Shown here: positions 41,436-50,995 of the stretch, piece by piece
Layout: each line of letters opens with the position of its first letter
Numbering within the stretch: position 1 is the first letter of the stretch
NCBI RefSeq assembly: GCF_900142105.1
Contig: NZ_FQZS01000015.1
Coordinates: forward strand, 1-64,000
Reading direction: 5' to 3'
From: Lutispora thermophila DSM 19022
Lineage (GTDB): Bacteria > Bacillota > Clostridia > Lutisporales > Lutisporaceae
DNA: 64,000 nucleotides
Notes under the pieces: generated by a model
What the model was told of the DNA's origin: nothing
Database searches by the model: none
The model's input: only the letters and a program-made list of their open reading frames with translations
Made by a program: the position numbers and the translations under genes

Positions 41436-43010
41436 ATGAAAGAGACTAATAAAGAAATATTGAGATATGTTAGAAAAGCAAGAGACAGGATCCATATAGC
41501 TTTGATCCTGGAGTATACTGCAAAAGCATCTATTGGGGCCATGGGGATTTATATGGCATTGGTTATTTTATCCCGCTTTATCCCCATATATAATGCCTAT
41601 GGCAAAGGGGCTTTGATTGCATGCGGAATCATAATGGCAGCATTTTTAATATCTTTGTTTAAAACCCCCAAGAACCAAACTGCAGCAAAGCTTTTGGATT
41701 CTAAGGGATTAAGAGAGAGGACACTGACCGCTCTTGAGCTTTTGGATGAGGACAGCGCTATAGCCATTATTCAGAAACATGATGCGCTGGAGCATCTCAA
41801 AACCTTGGATATTAAAAAGGTCATTAAGATAAAGTTTCCTATGAAATATGTAATGATTTCAGTGATTTTGGCTATGTCAATAATTATATCAGGTTTTATT
41901 CCCAATCCGATGGAAGAAAAGTCAATTGAAATATTCAACGCGAAAAAGAAGATATTAAGGCAGCAGAAGGAAATAGAAGAGGTTATAAAAAGAATTGAAA
42001 TCAATAATAAGCTGACTCCTGAGCAAAAGGAAGAGGTAAAGACTGTTCTGGAGGAAATGAAAAAGGAGCTTAGCAAAGTTCAAGACGTTAAGGAAGGATT
42101 AAAAGCTCTTGAGAGAACGGAAAATAGGATAGAAATGCTTAAGGAGAAGTATGGATACAAGGAGCTGGACAAGATTATTGAGGAATTCTCTAAGAATGAA
42201 ATTACCAGGGATTTGGCGGAAACATTGAAAAAGGGAGATACCAAACGGCTGAGATCTGAATTGCAAAAAGCTGCTGAGGATTTGAAAAATATGAAACAGG
42301 ATGAAATAAAGGAACTGTCTCAAAATTTATCTCAGCTTGCTGAAAATCTGGAGCGGAATCCAGAGTTGGCGGAAGCTTTTTATGAATTGGCTCAGAAGAT
42401 ATCATCAGGGGAACTGGGAGATCTGCAAAATGAGATAAGTTCATTGAATGAGCAGATAAACAAACTGATGGATAACCAAGAATTCAGCAGGGCTATTGAG
42501 GATGTGATGGAGTCACTGAGGGATGCAGCACAGAATCAAAGCCAGCAAGGGCAGAAACAGCAAGGACAAGGCAAAGGCCAAGGACGAAGCCAGAGCGAGA
42601 CGGTTGGACAAGGCCAAAATCAAGACCGAGGAAATGACGGTGGTAAATCCGGAGCGGGTGCAGGAGAGGGTACAGGACAGAATAATGAAACACAAAGCTC
42701 TCAAGGAGTTGCTGGTATAGGAAATAAAAAGTCTTCAGGGAAGAATGTAAGAGAATATGAAAAGGTTTTCACACCCAGCTTACCGGGAGGAACCGGAGAG
42801 AAGTCTCAGCTTCATGGACATAAGAATGATGAAGGTGACACCAAGGAATATATTGTAGATAAGGGAATAGGCATTAAGGGTGAGATGAAGCCCTATAATC
42901 GAGTGATAGGAGAATATAGGGAGAAGGCCTTTCAAAACATTGAAGGAAGGCAAGTTCCACAGAATTTGGAGGATATGGTGAAGAATTATTTCACCTCATT
43001 GGAAGATTAG
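41436..43010 (+). CDS. Membrane-anchored coiled-coil protein with Gln/Gly-rich linker
   Basis: 524 aa from the ATG at 41436 (an earlier in-frame ATG at 41424 abuts the AGG). Two membrane segments near the N-terminus (ASIGAMGIYMALVILSRFIPI; GALIACGIIMAAFLISLF) and another at YVMISVILAMSIIISGFI. Residues about 170-350 are Lys/Glu-rich heptads (coiled coil), then a low-complexity stretch near 365-430 (QSQQGQKQQGQGKGQGRSQS). The layout recalls DUF4175-type proteins found next to MoxR/vWA genes. A structural or scaffold role at the membrane is inferred. Confidence 0.7.
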   Translation: MKETNKEILRYVRKARDRIHIALILEYTAKASIGAMGIYMALVILSRFIPIYNAYGKGALIACGIIMAAFLISLFKTPKNQTAAKLLDSKGLRERTLTALELLDEDSAIAIIQKHDALEHLKTLDIKKVIKIKFPMKYVMISVILAMSIIISGFIPNPMEEKSIEIFNAKKKILRQQKEIEEVIKRIEINNKLTPEQKEEVKTVLEEMKKELSKVQDVKEGLKALERTENRIEMLKEKYGYKELDKIIEEFSKNEITRDLAETLKKGDTKRLRSELQKAAEDLKNMKQDEIKELSQNLSQLAENLERNPELAEAFYELAQKISSGELGDLQNEISSLNEQINKLMDNQEFSRAIEDVMESLRDAAQNQSQQGQKQQGQGKGQGRSQSETVGQGQNQDRGNDGGKSGAGAGEGTGQNNETQSSQGVAGIGNKKSSGKNVREYEKVFTPSLPGGTGEKSQLHGHKNDEGDTKEYIVDKGIGIKGEMKPYNRVIGEYREKAFQNIEGRQVPQNLEDMVKNYFTSLED

Positions 43011-43078
43011 ATTTATAGTTACAGGGCAAGACTTGCCTTTGTCTAAAAACTGAAAACAATGTATAGAGGAGAGTTTAT

Positions 43079-44068
43079 ATGAGCATTGAGGAAAAGGATA
43101 TAAGAGAGGCTTGGGAAACGGTAAAGAATATAGAAGGAGAGGTAGGCAAAGCCATAATAGGCCAGAAAGAAGTGATAAGGCAAGTTATAATGGGACTTCT
43201 ATCGGGAGGGCATATCCTTTTGGAAGGAGCTCCTGGTCTTGGCAAGACCCAATTGGTAAAAACATTATCCAAAGTGTTGGATCTAAGCTTTTCAAGGATA
43301 CAATTCACTCCGGATCTAATGCCTGCTGATGTCATAGGTACCAATATTATGGTGAAAGATGAGGAAGGTCACAATAAATTTGAGTTCCACAATGGTCCTG
43401 TTTTTTCTCATCTGGTATTGGCAGATGAAATAAACAGGGCAACACCAAAGACTCAGTCAGCTCTTTTGGAAGCCATGCAGGAAGCTACGGTAACAGCCTT
43501 CAAAACCAGTTACAAACTTCCTAGTCCATTTATGGTAATGGCTACGCAAAACCCTATAGAGATGGAAGGCACGTATCCTTTACCGGAAGCCCAGTTGGAC
43601 AGGTTTTTATTCAAAATTGATGTGAAATTCCCAAACCTGTCAGAGCTAAAGGATATTGTAACTCTCACCACCTCCAGCGTAGAAGCTGATGTCAAGAAGG
43701 CTGCTGATGGAGAAAAGATACTGGCCATAAGGGAAATAGCAAAAGCTATTCCCATAGCCCAGCCTGTGCTGACATATGCCTTGAAGGCGGTAATGTATAC
43801 CCATCCGGAAAATGTTGATTCTCCTGATATTGCAAAGAAATATATAAGATTCGGTGCAAGTCCAAGAGCTGCCCAGTCCATTGTGAATTCTGCAAGGGTG
43901 AGGGCATTGCTGGAAGGAAGATATAATGTATCCTTTGATGATATACAGTATGTGGCCTATCCAGCGCTTAGGCACAGGATATTCATGAATTACGAAGGCA
44001 TAGCCGAGGGCATGGATGTGGATGTTCTGATAAAGGAAATTCTCCATATGGCAGAGGAGCAAATATAG
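43079..44068 (+). CDS. MoxR-family AAA+ ATPase
   Basis: 329 aa. Walker A LEGAPGLGKTQLVK (about 48-61), the MoxR block RIQFTPDLMPADVIGTNIM, Walker B LVLADEINRATPKTQSALLEAMQE, and sensor 1 MVMATQNPIEMEGTYPLPEAQLDRFL, all canonical. The lid domain has FGASPRAAQSIVNSARVRALLEGR (sensor 2). MoxR ATPases act as chaperones that mature or remodel partner vWA proteins, here the DUF58 and vWA products encoded immediately downstream. RBS GAGGAG. Confidence 0.94.
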   Translation: MSIEEKDIREAWETVKNIEGEVGKAIIGQKEVIRQVIMGLLSGGHILLEGAPGLGKTQLVKTLSKVLDLSFSRIQFTPDLMPADVIGTNIMVKDEEGHNKFEFHNGPVFSHLVLADEINRATPKTQSALLEAMQEATVTAFKTSYKLPSPFMVMATQNPIEMEGTYPLPEAQLDRFLFKIDVKFPNLSELKDIVTLTTSSVEADVKKAADGEKILAIREIAKAIPIAQPVLTYALKAVMYTHPENVDSPDIAKKYIRFGASPRAAQSIVNSARVRALLEGRYNVSFDDIQYVAYPALRHRIFMNYEGIAEGMDVDVLIKEILHMAEEQI

Positions 44069-44070
44069 AT

Positions 44071-44946
44071 ATGGGAAATGGCATATTTGAGCCCGAATTT
44101 CTAAAAAGGCTTGAGAGATTGTCTCTTAACATGGAGAAGCTTACAGGTGCCGGAAGCGGTGGATTGCGAAAATCCAAAGCCAAAGGCAGTTCTGTGGAAT
44201 TTTCTGATTTCAGAGAATATAGCTATGGTGATGATTTAAGGCGAGTGGACTGGAATGCCTATGGCAGATTTGAAAAGCTTTTTGTGAAGCTTTTTATGGA
44301 GGAAAGGGAAGCCATGGTGAATATATTCGTGGATTGCAGCAGATCCATGGATTTTGGAACTCCAAAAAAGTCGGTGATGGGTATTCAACTGGCAGCAGCC
44401 GTAGCATTTTTGGCATTGAACAATATGGACAGGCTATGCATAAACTTGCTTAAAAAAGATGCTATGGTCAGTTCAAATGTATTGGGAGGGAAGGGCCAGT
44501 TTGATATATGTGCTTCTTTTTTAGATAATGTTGGATTTGAAGGAACAACGAACATGGATAAGGCCATCAAGTTGAAAAAATTCGGTGGCAGAGGTTTATC
44601 CCTGGTGATTTCCGATTTCTTCATCCAGGGATCTTTGGAAGATTTAATGAAATATCTCATGTTTTATAAGCAAGATATTGTATTTTTGCATATTCTCTCC
44701 CCTCAAGAGATGAATCCGGAGCTTCATGGGCAAGTGAGGCTTAAGGACAGCGAGACAGGAGAAATGGTGGATGTGGATATTACTCCTTCCATTAATGATA
44801 AATACCAGAAAACATTAAAGGACTTCAAAGCCAGTCTTAAAGAATTGACTAAAAAATACGGAGGAACCTATGTAACCATAAGTTCCGCTGATAGCTTGGA
44901 GAAGATATTGTTTGAAGATATGATTGCAACCCAGATTATAAAGTAG
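44071..44946 (+). CDS. DUF58 domain protein (MoxR-associated vWA-like)
   Basis: 291 aa. Begins 2 bp after the moxR stop without its own clear RBS, so translation is coupled. LSLNMEKLTGAGSGGLRKSKAKGSSVEFSDFREYSYGDDLRRVDWNAYGRF is the DUF58 signature, followed by the vWA-like IFVDCSRSMDFGTPKKS (a DxSxS-type MIDAS strand) and LVISDFFIQGSLEDLMKYL. DUF58 proteins are clients of MoxR in all known clusters. Confidence 0.92.
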   Translation: MGNGIFEPEFLKRLERLSLNMEKLTGAGSGGLRKSKAKGSSVEFSDFREYSYGDDLRRVDWNAYGRFEKLFVKLFMEEREAMVNIFVDCSRSMDFGTPKKSVMGIQLAAAVAFLALNNMDRLCINLLKKDAMVSSNVLGGKGQFDICASFLDNVGFEGTTNMDKAIKLKKFGGRGLSLVISDFFIQGSLEDLMKYLMFYKQDIVFLHILSPQEMNPELHGQVRLKDSETGEMVDVDITPSINDKYQKTLKDFKASLKELTKKYGGTYVTISSADSLEKILFEDMIATQIIK

Positions 44947-44957
44947 GAGTGTTTCCT

Positions 44958-46760
44958 ATGGGATTTAACAACCCTTACGCCTTGGGGTTACTGCCTCTTT
45001 TGGGTCTGATAATCCTCATGTATATGTTGAAGCAACAGCATGAAGAGATGGAAATATCAAGTCTTTATCTTTGGAATAAGGTATTATCCCAATCAGAGGT
45101 AAAAAAACCCTGGCAAAAGCTTAAAAACAATATATTGATGCTCATGCAGCTTATGGCTGCCTTTCTTATAATCATGGCCTTGGCAAATCCATTTATTACA
45201 AAGGGAAAGACTTTAGGTGGCAATGTAATAATTGTTATTGACAGAAGCGGCAGCATGAATGCTTACCATGAAGGCAGAACAAGGCTGGACATAGCTAAGG
45301 CCATGGCCCAGAAGGCTATAAATGAATCAGGCAAATCATCCGTTTTTACCCTGATTTCTGTAGATAAAACTGCCAAAGTGGAATTTAGCGGCGTAACAGA
45401 TAAAAATGAAGCTATAAAAGCTGTAGAAGCCATAGAAAAGACTAACATGTCCGGGAGCGTAAAAGAAAATCTTTCTCTTATTAAGGCTGTATATAGGCAG
45501 TTTGAATCAGCAAATGTGCTTATATATACAGATGAGGAAATGGAATTGGATGATATGAAAGGAGAAGTCATAGCCCTTGGTGGCTATGGTTCCAATGTGG
45601 GTATAGGCCATATATCTTACAGTGAGGATGGAGATGCATATACAGTTTTGGTTAGAGTGAAAAGCACCAGTCAGGAACCTGAGAATAGGGAATTGGCTCT
45701 TTATGGGGATGATAAGCTTTTGGCTCTTAAGGATGTGAAATTGGCTCCAGGGGAATCTTCAAGCCTTTTATTTGACGGTATCCGTAGAGGATATAGATAT
45801 ATCTGGGCTGAGCTTACAGAAGAGGATGCTTTGCAGGAGGATAATAGAGCTTACCTGGTATTGAATAGCACAGAAAAAAAATCAGTGTTGCTTTTTTCGA
45901 AAAAGAATGTTTTTGTTGAGAAGGCATTGAGTTCCATCGAGGGTCTGGAAGTGTACAAGACTGATGATGTAAGTATAAGGCCTGAGGGTTATGATCTATA
46001 TATATTCGATGGAATTACACCTACAAGCTTTCCCAATGATGGTTCTCTGTTTTTTATAAATCCAGATGAAAGTAATCCCTATTTTAAATCTGGAAAAACC
46101 ATAGAAGGCGGCAGAGCAGACATGTTAAACCATGATTTAAACAGGAATATTGATGGATTTAGCTTCTATATAAGCAAAATAAAAAATATGGAAAGACCTT
46201 ATTGGGCCGATGCCCTCATACAGGTAGGAAATAATACAGTTGCAGGAGCTGGTATTTATGGAGGAAAGAAAATAGCCTATATGGCTTTTGATATACATGA
46301 CAGCGATTTTCCATTGGATGCTTCTTTTCCCATCTTCATGTATAATATGGCTACATATCTCACTGATATGGAGGAGCAGGGAAAGAATTTTTATTTCAGC
46401 GGAGAGACAATTCCTTTGAATTTTATCAGCAGTATCCAAGGAACAGAGATGGAGCATCCTGATGGCAAGAAGACAAGTATCAGTGAAGATCTTTTGGATT
46501 ATGGGTACAGTGACACCAATTCAATAGGAATTTATAAGCTTTCATACAAAAAGGATGATAATGCAGGGGAAAAAATATTTGCAGTGAACTTTCCGCCGGA
46601 AGAAGGGAATAAGGCATTTCAAGGCCAATGGGAAGGTGAAAAGGAAACAGGAAATGGGAGAGGTTATACACTGATGGGAATGAATCTTCAAATTCCAATA
46701 ATAATATTTGTGCTTCTTTTACTTGCAGCAGAATGGATGGTGTATATTCGTGGGATTTGA
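44958..46760 (+). CDS. BatA-like membrane protein with vWA domain
   Basis: 600 aa from the ATG at 44958, 8 nt after AGGAG (an in-frame GTG at 44949 overlaps the RBS). NPYALGLLPLLGLIILMYML is the N-terminal BatA membrane segment, a second helix is at NNILMLMQLMAAFLIIMALA, and the vWA domain has VIIVIDRSGSMNAYHEGRTRL (DxSxS MIDAS) with VLIYTDEEMELDD. The remainder is beta-rich and extracytoplasmic, ending in a transmembrane helix (IPIIIFVLLLLAAEWMVYI). It belongs with the MoxR-DUF58 genes and overlaps the next gene. Confidence 0.88.
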   Translation: MGFNNPYALGLLPLLGLIILMYMLKQQHEEMEISSLYLWNKVLSQSEVKKPWQKLKNNILMLMQLMAAFLIIMALANPFITKGKTLGGNVIIVIDRSGSMNAYHEGRTRLDIAKAMAQKAINESGKSSVFTLISVDKTAKVEFSGVTDKNEAIKAVEAIEKTNMSGSVKENLSLIKAVYRQFESANVLIYTDEEMELDDMKGEVIALGGYGSNVGIGHISYSEDGDAYTVLVRVKSTSQEPENRELALYGDDKLLALKDVKLAPGESSSLLFDGIRRGYRYIWAELTEEDALQEDNRAYLVLNSTEKKSVLLFSKKNVFVEKALSSIEGLEVYKTDDVSIRPEGYDLYIFDGITPTSFPNDGSLFFINPDESNPYFKSGKTIEGGRADMLNHDLNRNIDGFSFYISKIKNMERPYWADALIQVGNNTVAGAGIYGGKKIAYMAFDIHDSDFPLDASFPIFMYNMATYLTDMEEQGKNFYFSGETIPLNFISSIQGTEMEHPDGKKTSISEDLLDYGYSDTNSIGIYKLSYKKDDNAGEKIFAVNFPPEEGNKAFQGQWEGEKETGNGRGYTLMGMNLQIPIIIFVLLLLAAEWMVYIRGI

Positions 46761-49524
46761 TATTGGAAAGCCTGTATATTTGCTGCTCATATTGGCTGTG
46801 GATGTCATGCTTTTTCTGACTACAAAGAACTTGAGAGCCAGGGCTGGAGGTAAGAAGGCAGTTATTCTTGCTGCCAGATTTTTTACATGTTTCTTTCTCA
46901 TACTTGCGTTATCAGAACTTGGAATAGTCTGGACCGTGGAGGAGACCTCCACCATATTTTTGCTGGATGCTTCCGACAGCATGGCAGCATATAGAAAAGA
47001 TGTAGAGAGCTTCATGAAGGAAGCTTTGGATCTCATGAAGGATAAAGATAAGGCAGCAGTAATTTCCTTTGGTGAAGAGCCTGTAATGGAAAGTTTTCTT
47101 GCTCAACAGCCTGTTTTTGAACAGATAGGCAAGATAGACGGCAGTAAGTACACCAATATTGAGAAAGCCTTGAATGCCGCAGTATCAGTGCTTCCTGAAA
47201 GCAGCAGAAAAAGAATAGTCATCATAACCGACGGGGAAGAAAACGAAGGGAACAGCAGCAATATAGCAGGAGTTCTCAAAGATAAAGCAGTGGACCTGAA
47301 GGTTATGAAGATTCAAAGGGAAAAAGGCAATGAAGTGGCTGCAATAAGCCTTACAGCGCCCCAAACCCTGAATTTGGGAGAAGAGTTTAATATATCAGTT
47401 AATATAAAGAGCAATGTTAATACTTTAGCCAAATTGACATTGTTTGACGGCAGTCAGAAGGCAGCGGAGGAAAATATAGAACTGACAAAGGGAGAAAACA
47501 GATTTGTTTTCAAAGATATTGCTGATACAAGAGGCTTTAAAACTTACAGGGCAGTGGTGGAGGCTGATTTGGACACAGAGATGAGGAACAATGAAGCTTC
47601 AGCCTTTATAAATGTTTTGGATAAACCTATGATACTGCTCCTGGAAGACAAAGAGGGAGAAGGGAATGAGATAGCTAAAATTCTTGATGGTGCCAAAACA
47701 GATTATAAGAGGCTTAGTGCCAAATCCGCTCCGTCGGATTTGCAATCACTGGCCCAATACAAGACTATTATATTGGCCAATGTATCTGCGGAGAATCTTA
47801 GCGATGGATTTCTTAAAGCTTTAGAGCCATATGTGAGAGATTTGGGCGGAGGACTAGTTGCAACGGGAGGCGATGATTCTTTCGCACTGGGAGGATATTT
47901 CAAAACCTCTTTGGAAAAGGTCCTGCCTGTAAACATGGAACTTAAAGGCAAAAAGGCCATCCCAGATATGTCTATTTTTGTTGTGATAGATAAATCCGGT
48001 AGTATGGCAAGTGTAAGTGGTGGGATAACTAAATTGGATTTGGCAAAGGAAGCTGCCGCCAGGGTTCTTGACTCTCTTAGAGATAATGATGATATAGGCG
48101 TTCTGGCCTTTGATAATGCCCAATATTGGGTGGTACAGCCTCAAAAACCTGGAGACAGGGAAGCCTTGAGAAGTGATATTGGAACCATAACCCAAGGTGG
48201 GGGGACCAGCATATTGCCTGCTTTGGAGGAAGCCGTAGACAAGATGAAGAACCAAACCAGCAAGATAAAGCACATAATACTTCTGACAGACGGTCAGGCA
48301 GAAAATACGGGCTATGATAAGCTGCTGGAGGAGGCTAAAAATGTAGGCATAACCATTTCAACAGTGGCAGCAGGCTATGATGCGGATATACAGCTTTTGG
48401 AATATATAGCTCAGGAAGCCGGAGGAAGATTCTATGTAACGGATCAGTATACCAATATACCTACAATTTTTGCTAAGGAAACCTTTATGGTTGCCAGAGC
48501 CTATTTGAATAACAGAGAGTTTGCTCCCAGGCTGGTAAGCATGCATTCTGTGCTAGAGGGTGTTGCAGAGGGTGGCATGCCTAACTTGATGGGCTATATA
48601 GCTTCAAGCCCTAAGGATTCAGCCAGGGTCATATTGGAAAGTGACGAGGGAGATCCAATATTGACCATATGGCAGTATGGATTGGGAAAGACTGTGGCCT
48701 GGAATTCAGATATGAAGGGTACTTGGAGTAAAAATTATGTAAACTGGGATAAAAATTCTGTATTATGGAACAACCTAATCAATTGGACCATAGAAAACTA
48801 CTCTACGGAAGATTTGGAGATAAGTGCAAGGATTCAGGGTGGCTATGGAGAGATAAGCGCTGTACAGAAAAACAGCAATGAAACCATAGATACAAGGGCA
48901 GTTATTACCACCCCATCACTGGGGAAAATAGAAGTGGATTTGAATCCAGAAGCGCCGGGAAGATATAAAGGTAGCTTCAGGATAGATGATACTGGAGCTT
49001 ATATAATAAAGGTGACCCAGAGCAAATATGGAGAGGTTCAAAGAGCTGTCAACACCGGAATATCTGTTCAATATTCTCCCGAGTATTCAATGGATGCCAA
49101 CAGCCATAAGCTTGAGAGACTTGTAATTGAGTCAGGAGGCAAATATATTAAAGATGCAAAAGAAGTATTTGAAGGTACCCTAGCGCCGGTAAAAGGAAGA
49201 GTGGATTTGACTTCACCACTGTTATTATTGGCATTGTTGGCATTCCTTCTGGACATAGCTGTGAGACGGCTTAAGCTGCCAATGGATAAGATAGTTGAAT
49301 TATTTAATGGTATTTGTTCCAGGGTAGGGAAAATGAAGACGGGTAATGTTAATAAATCAGAGCATCCCAAAAGTGATGAGGCTATGCAGCAAAAGCCAGA
49401 AAAAAATATTGAAGAAAAGAAACATTCTGTGGAAGGGAAAAAAGAAAAGCAATCAAAGGATAAAAAGAAAGCTTCAACTGGTACATTGAATACTGAAGCC
49501 TTATTGAAAAGAAAGAGGAAGTAG
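46750..49524 (+). CDS. Membrane protein with two vWA domains
   Basis: About 924 aa. The GTG at 46750 is the likely start (longer in-frame versions reach back to 46708 inside the upstream gene); it overlaps that gene by 11 bp. Membrane helices near the start (PVYLLLILAVDVMLFLTT; AARFFTCFFLILALSELGI) and near 815 (LLLLALLAFLLDIAVRRL). First vWA: TIFLLDASDSMAAY with IVIITDGEENEG. Second vWA: MSIFVVIDKSGSMASVSGG with ILLTDGQAENTG. Both MIDAS motifs (DxSxS) are intact. Between them lies a glutamine-amidotransferase-like domain (LRDLGGGLVATGGDDSFALGGY-like stretch). A Lys/Glu-rich cytoplasmic tail ends the protein and the operon. Confidence 0.85.
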   Translation: MGFDIGKPVYLLLILAVDVMLFLTTKNLRARAGGKKAVILAARFFTCFFLILALSELGIVWTVEETSTIFLLDASDSMAAYRKDVESFMKEALDLMKDKDKAAVISFGEEPVMESFLAQQPVFEQIGKIDGSKYTNIEKALNAAVSVLPESSRKRIVIITDGEENEGNSSNIAGVLKDKAVDLKVMKIQREKGNEVAAISLTAPQTLNLGEEFNISVNIKSNVNTLAKLTLFDGSQKAAEENIELTKGENRFVFKDIADTRGFKTYRAVVEADLDTEMRNNEASAFINVLDKPMILLLEDKEGEGNEIAKILDGAKTDYKRLSAKSAPSDLQSLAQYKTIILANVSAENLSDGFLKALEPYVRDLGGGLVATGGDDSFALGGYFKTSLEKVLPVNMELKGKKAIPDMSIFVVIDKSGSMASVSGGITKLDLAKEAAARVLDSLRDNDDIGVLAFDNAQYWVVQPQKPGDREALRSDIGTITQGGGTSILPALEEAVDKMKNQTSKIKHIILLTDGQAENTGYDKLLEEAKNVGITISTVAAGYDADIQLLEYIAQEAGGRFYVTDQYTNIPTIFAKETFMVARAYLNNREFAPRLVSMHSVLEGVAEGGMPNLMGYIASSPKDSARVILESDEGDPILTIWQYGLGKTVAWNSDMKGTWSKNYVNWDKNSVLWNNLINWTIENYSTEDLEISARIQGGYGEISAVQKNSNETIDTRAVITTPSLGKIEVDLNPEAPGRYKGSFRIDDTGAYIIKVTQSKYGEVQRAVNTGISVQYSPEYSMDANSHKLERLVIESGGKYIKDAKEVFEGTLAPVKGRVDLTSPLLLLALLAFLLDIAVRRLKLPMDKIVELFNGICSRVGKMKTGNVNKSEHPKSDEAMQQKPEKNIEEKKHSVEGKKEKQSKDKKKASTGTLNTEALLKRKRK

Positions 49525-49529
49525 GCCTG

Positions 49530-49765
49530 GAGAAAATTATACAAAAAGAAAATTTTTATATAGGTATGAGCAGCAAGCTTCGGGTAGGAACCATAAAGGA
49601 AACTTTGAAGGAAAAAGGCATAGATGAAGATAATTATTGAAAAAATATATGCTCATATAGGCTTGAAGACTGGAGCTGAAATACATGAAAAGATAGCAGT
49701 ATGCATTGCAGGAGAGCTTATACAGGTAAAAAACAATGAAAAATTTGAAAGCAGCTACATCTAAA
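49530..49765 (+). pseudogene. Decayed fragment of an XdhC/CoxI-family gene
   Basis: Two frames match the C-terminal end of XdhC (molybdenum hydroxylase maturation). Frame one reads FYIGMSSKLRVGTIKETLKE then KGIDEDNY and stops; the family has YIGMIGSKRKV here. After a frameshift near 49628, KIYAHIGLKTGAEIHEKIAV and CIAGELIQVKN match its YAPIGLxIGAETPEEIAxSI. The N-terminal Rossmann part is absent. Further on, up to 49893, one frame reads KIPEDILTNDIVETAKVLAT to GLGLDLK and stops; I do not recognise it. Confidence 0.7.
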
Positions 49766-49910
49766 AATACCCGAAGACATACTGACAAATGATATTGTCG
49801 AGACGGCAAAGGTATTGGCAACTATAATATCAAAAATAGTTACAAGAAAGAAAATGGCAGATATTGTGGTAGGTTTGGGATTAGATTTAAAGTAGAGGGG
49901 GAACTATATA

Positions 49911-50780
49911 ATGAGGAGAGTGGATTCAAAAACAAAGTACATAGGGTTACTGGGTTATCCATTGGGGCATAGCATTTCACCAATTATGCAGAATGCAGCC
50001 TTTGAGAATAAGAACATGAACAACTTGTACATACCCATTGAAGTGAGGAAAGAGGATTTAGGGCAAGTAGTCAGAGCAATGCCCAAGATGAACTTTAGAG
50101 GATTTAATGTGACCATACCTCATAAGATAGAAGTGATGAGTTATCTGGATGAGATAGATGATCTGGCAAAATCCATAGGTGCTGTCAACACAGTTTTGAT
50201 TAAGGATGGAAGATTAAAAGGATATAATACTGATGGAATAGGATTCCTTCGCTCTTTAGGGTATGAGTTAAAACTAAGTGTTGATGGCAAGAATATATTC
50301 ATCCTTGGAAGTGGTGGTGCAGCCAGAGCAATTTCCATGACATTGGCCATGAATATGGCAAATAGGTTATATATCTGTAACAGGACCTATGAAAAGGCGG
50401 AGAGCTTAGTGAAGGATATAAACAGCAAATACGGAAATGTGGCTGTTGCTATTCCATTGGTAGAAGAGAAAATGGAAGAAGCCATAAAAGATGCAGAGAT
50501 TCTTATAAATACCACCAGTGTAGGAACATATCCTGATGTTGATGATATACCGATAAATAAAGCACTGTTGCATAGCAAGCTTGCCGTATGCGATGTGGTA
50601 TATAATCCTAGGAAGACAAAGCTGCTGCAGGAGGCTGAGAAACTAGGCTGCAAAACCATGTCAGGCCTTGGCATGCTGATTTATCAAGGTGAAGAAGCCT
50701 TTGAGATTTGGACAGGAGTTAAAGCACCCGTTGAAACTATGTTTGAAGCTGCTGAAGCTTTTTTTAATCATTCAGCTTAG
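49911..50780 (+). CDS. aroE: Shikimate dehydrogenase
   Basis: 289 aa, normal length. Reduces 3-dehydroshikimate with NADPH in aromatic amino acid synthesis. Substrate site: GLLGYPLGHSISPIMQNAAF, then FRGFNVTIPHK with the catalytic Lys, and GAVNTVLIKDGRLKGYNTDGIGF with the catalytic Asp. The NADPH-binding Rossmann loop is NIFILGSGGAARAISMTLA; the following NRTYEKAE gives the phosphate-binding Asn-Arg-Thr. RBS AGAGGGGG lies 10 nt before the ATG. No other aro gene is adjacent. Confidence 0.95.
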   Translation: MRRVDSKTKYIGLLGYPLGHSISPIMQNAAFENKNMNNLYIPIEVRKEDLGQVVRAMPKMNFRGFNVTIPHKIEVMSYLDEIDDLAKSIGAVNTVLIKDGRLKGYNTDGIGFLRSLGYELKLSVDGKNIFILGSGGAARAISMTLAMNMANRLYICNRTYEKAESLVKDINSKYGNVAVAIPLVEEKMEEAIKDAEILINTTSVGTYPDVDDIPINKALLHSKLAVCDVVYNPRKTKLLQEAEKLGCKTMSGLGMLIYQGEEAFEIWTGVKAPVETMFEAAEAFFNHSA

Positions 50781-50897
50781 CTTATAAAACAATCATGCAT
50801 AGATTTTCTTATGGGAAATGAGGAAACACAATTTCATATTTAAGCAGTGTGAATATGATGCTTCTTGTCCCATTGATATGCTGTTTGCAATTGCTTA

Positions 50898-50938
50898 TGC
50901 ATCGATTAAGTCTCTTTTAGGAAGACTTAATCAATGCA
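50898..50938. repeat. Long hairpin between aroE and the hydrolase genes
   Basis: GATTAAGTCT (50904-50913) and AGACTTAATC (50923-50932) are perfect arms, extended after one mismatch by TGCAT/ATGCA. The word ATGCATAGATTT occurs at 50795-50806 and again at 50934-50945. No T run follows, so it is not a standard terminator. Confidence 0.6.
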
Positions 50939-50995
50939 TAGATTTCCATCAAGGATACTCTATTCATGTCTCTTTTCATTTTTTCAGTTAATGTA

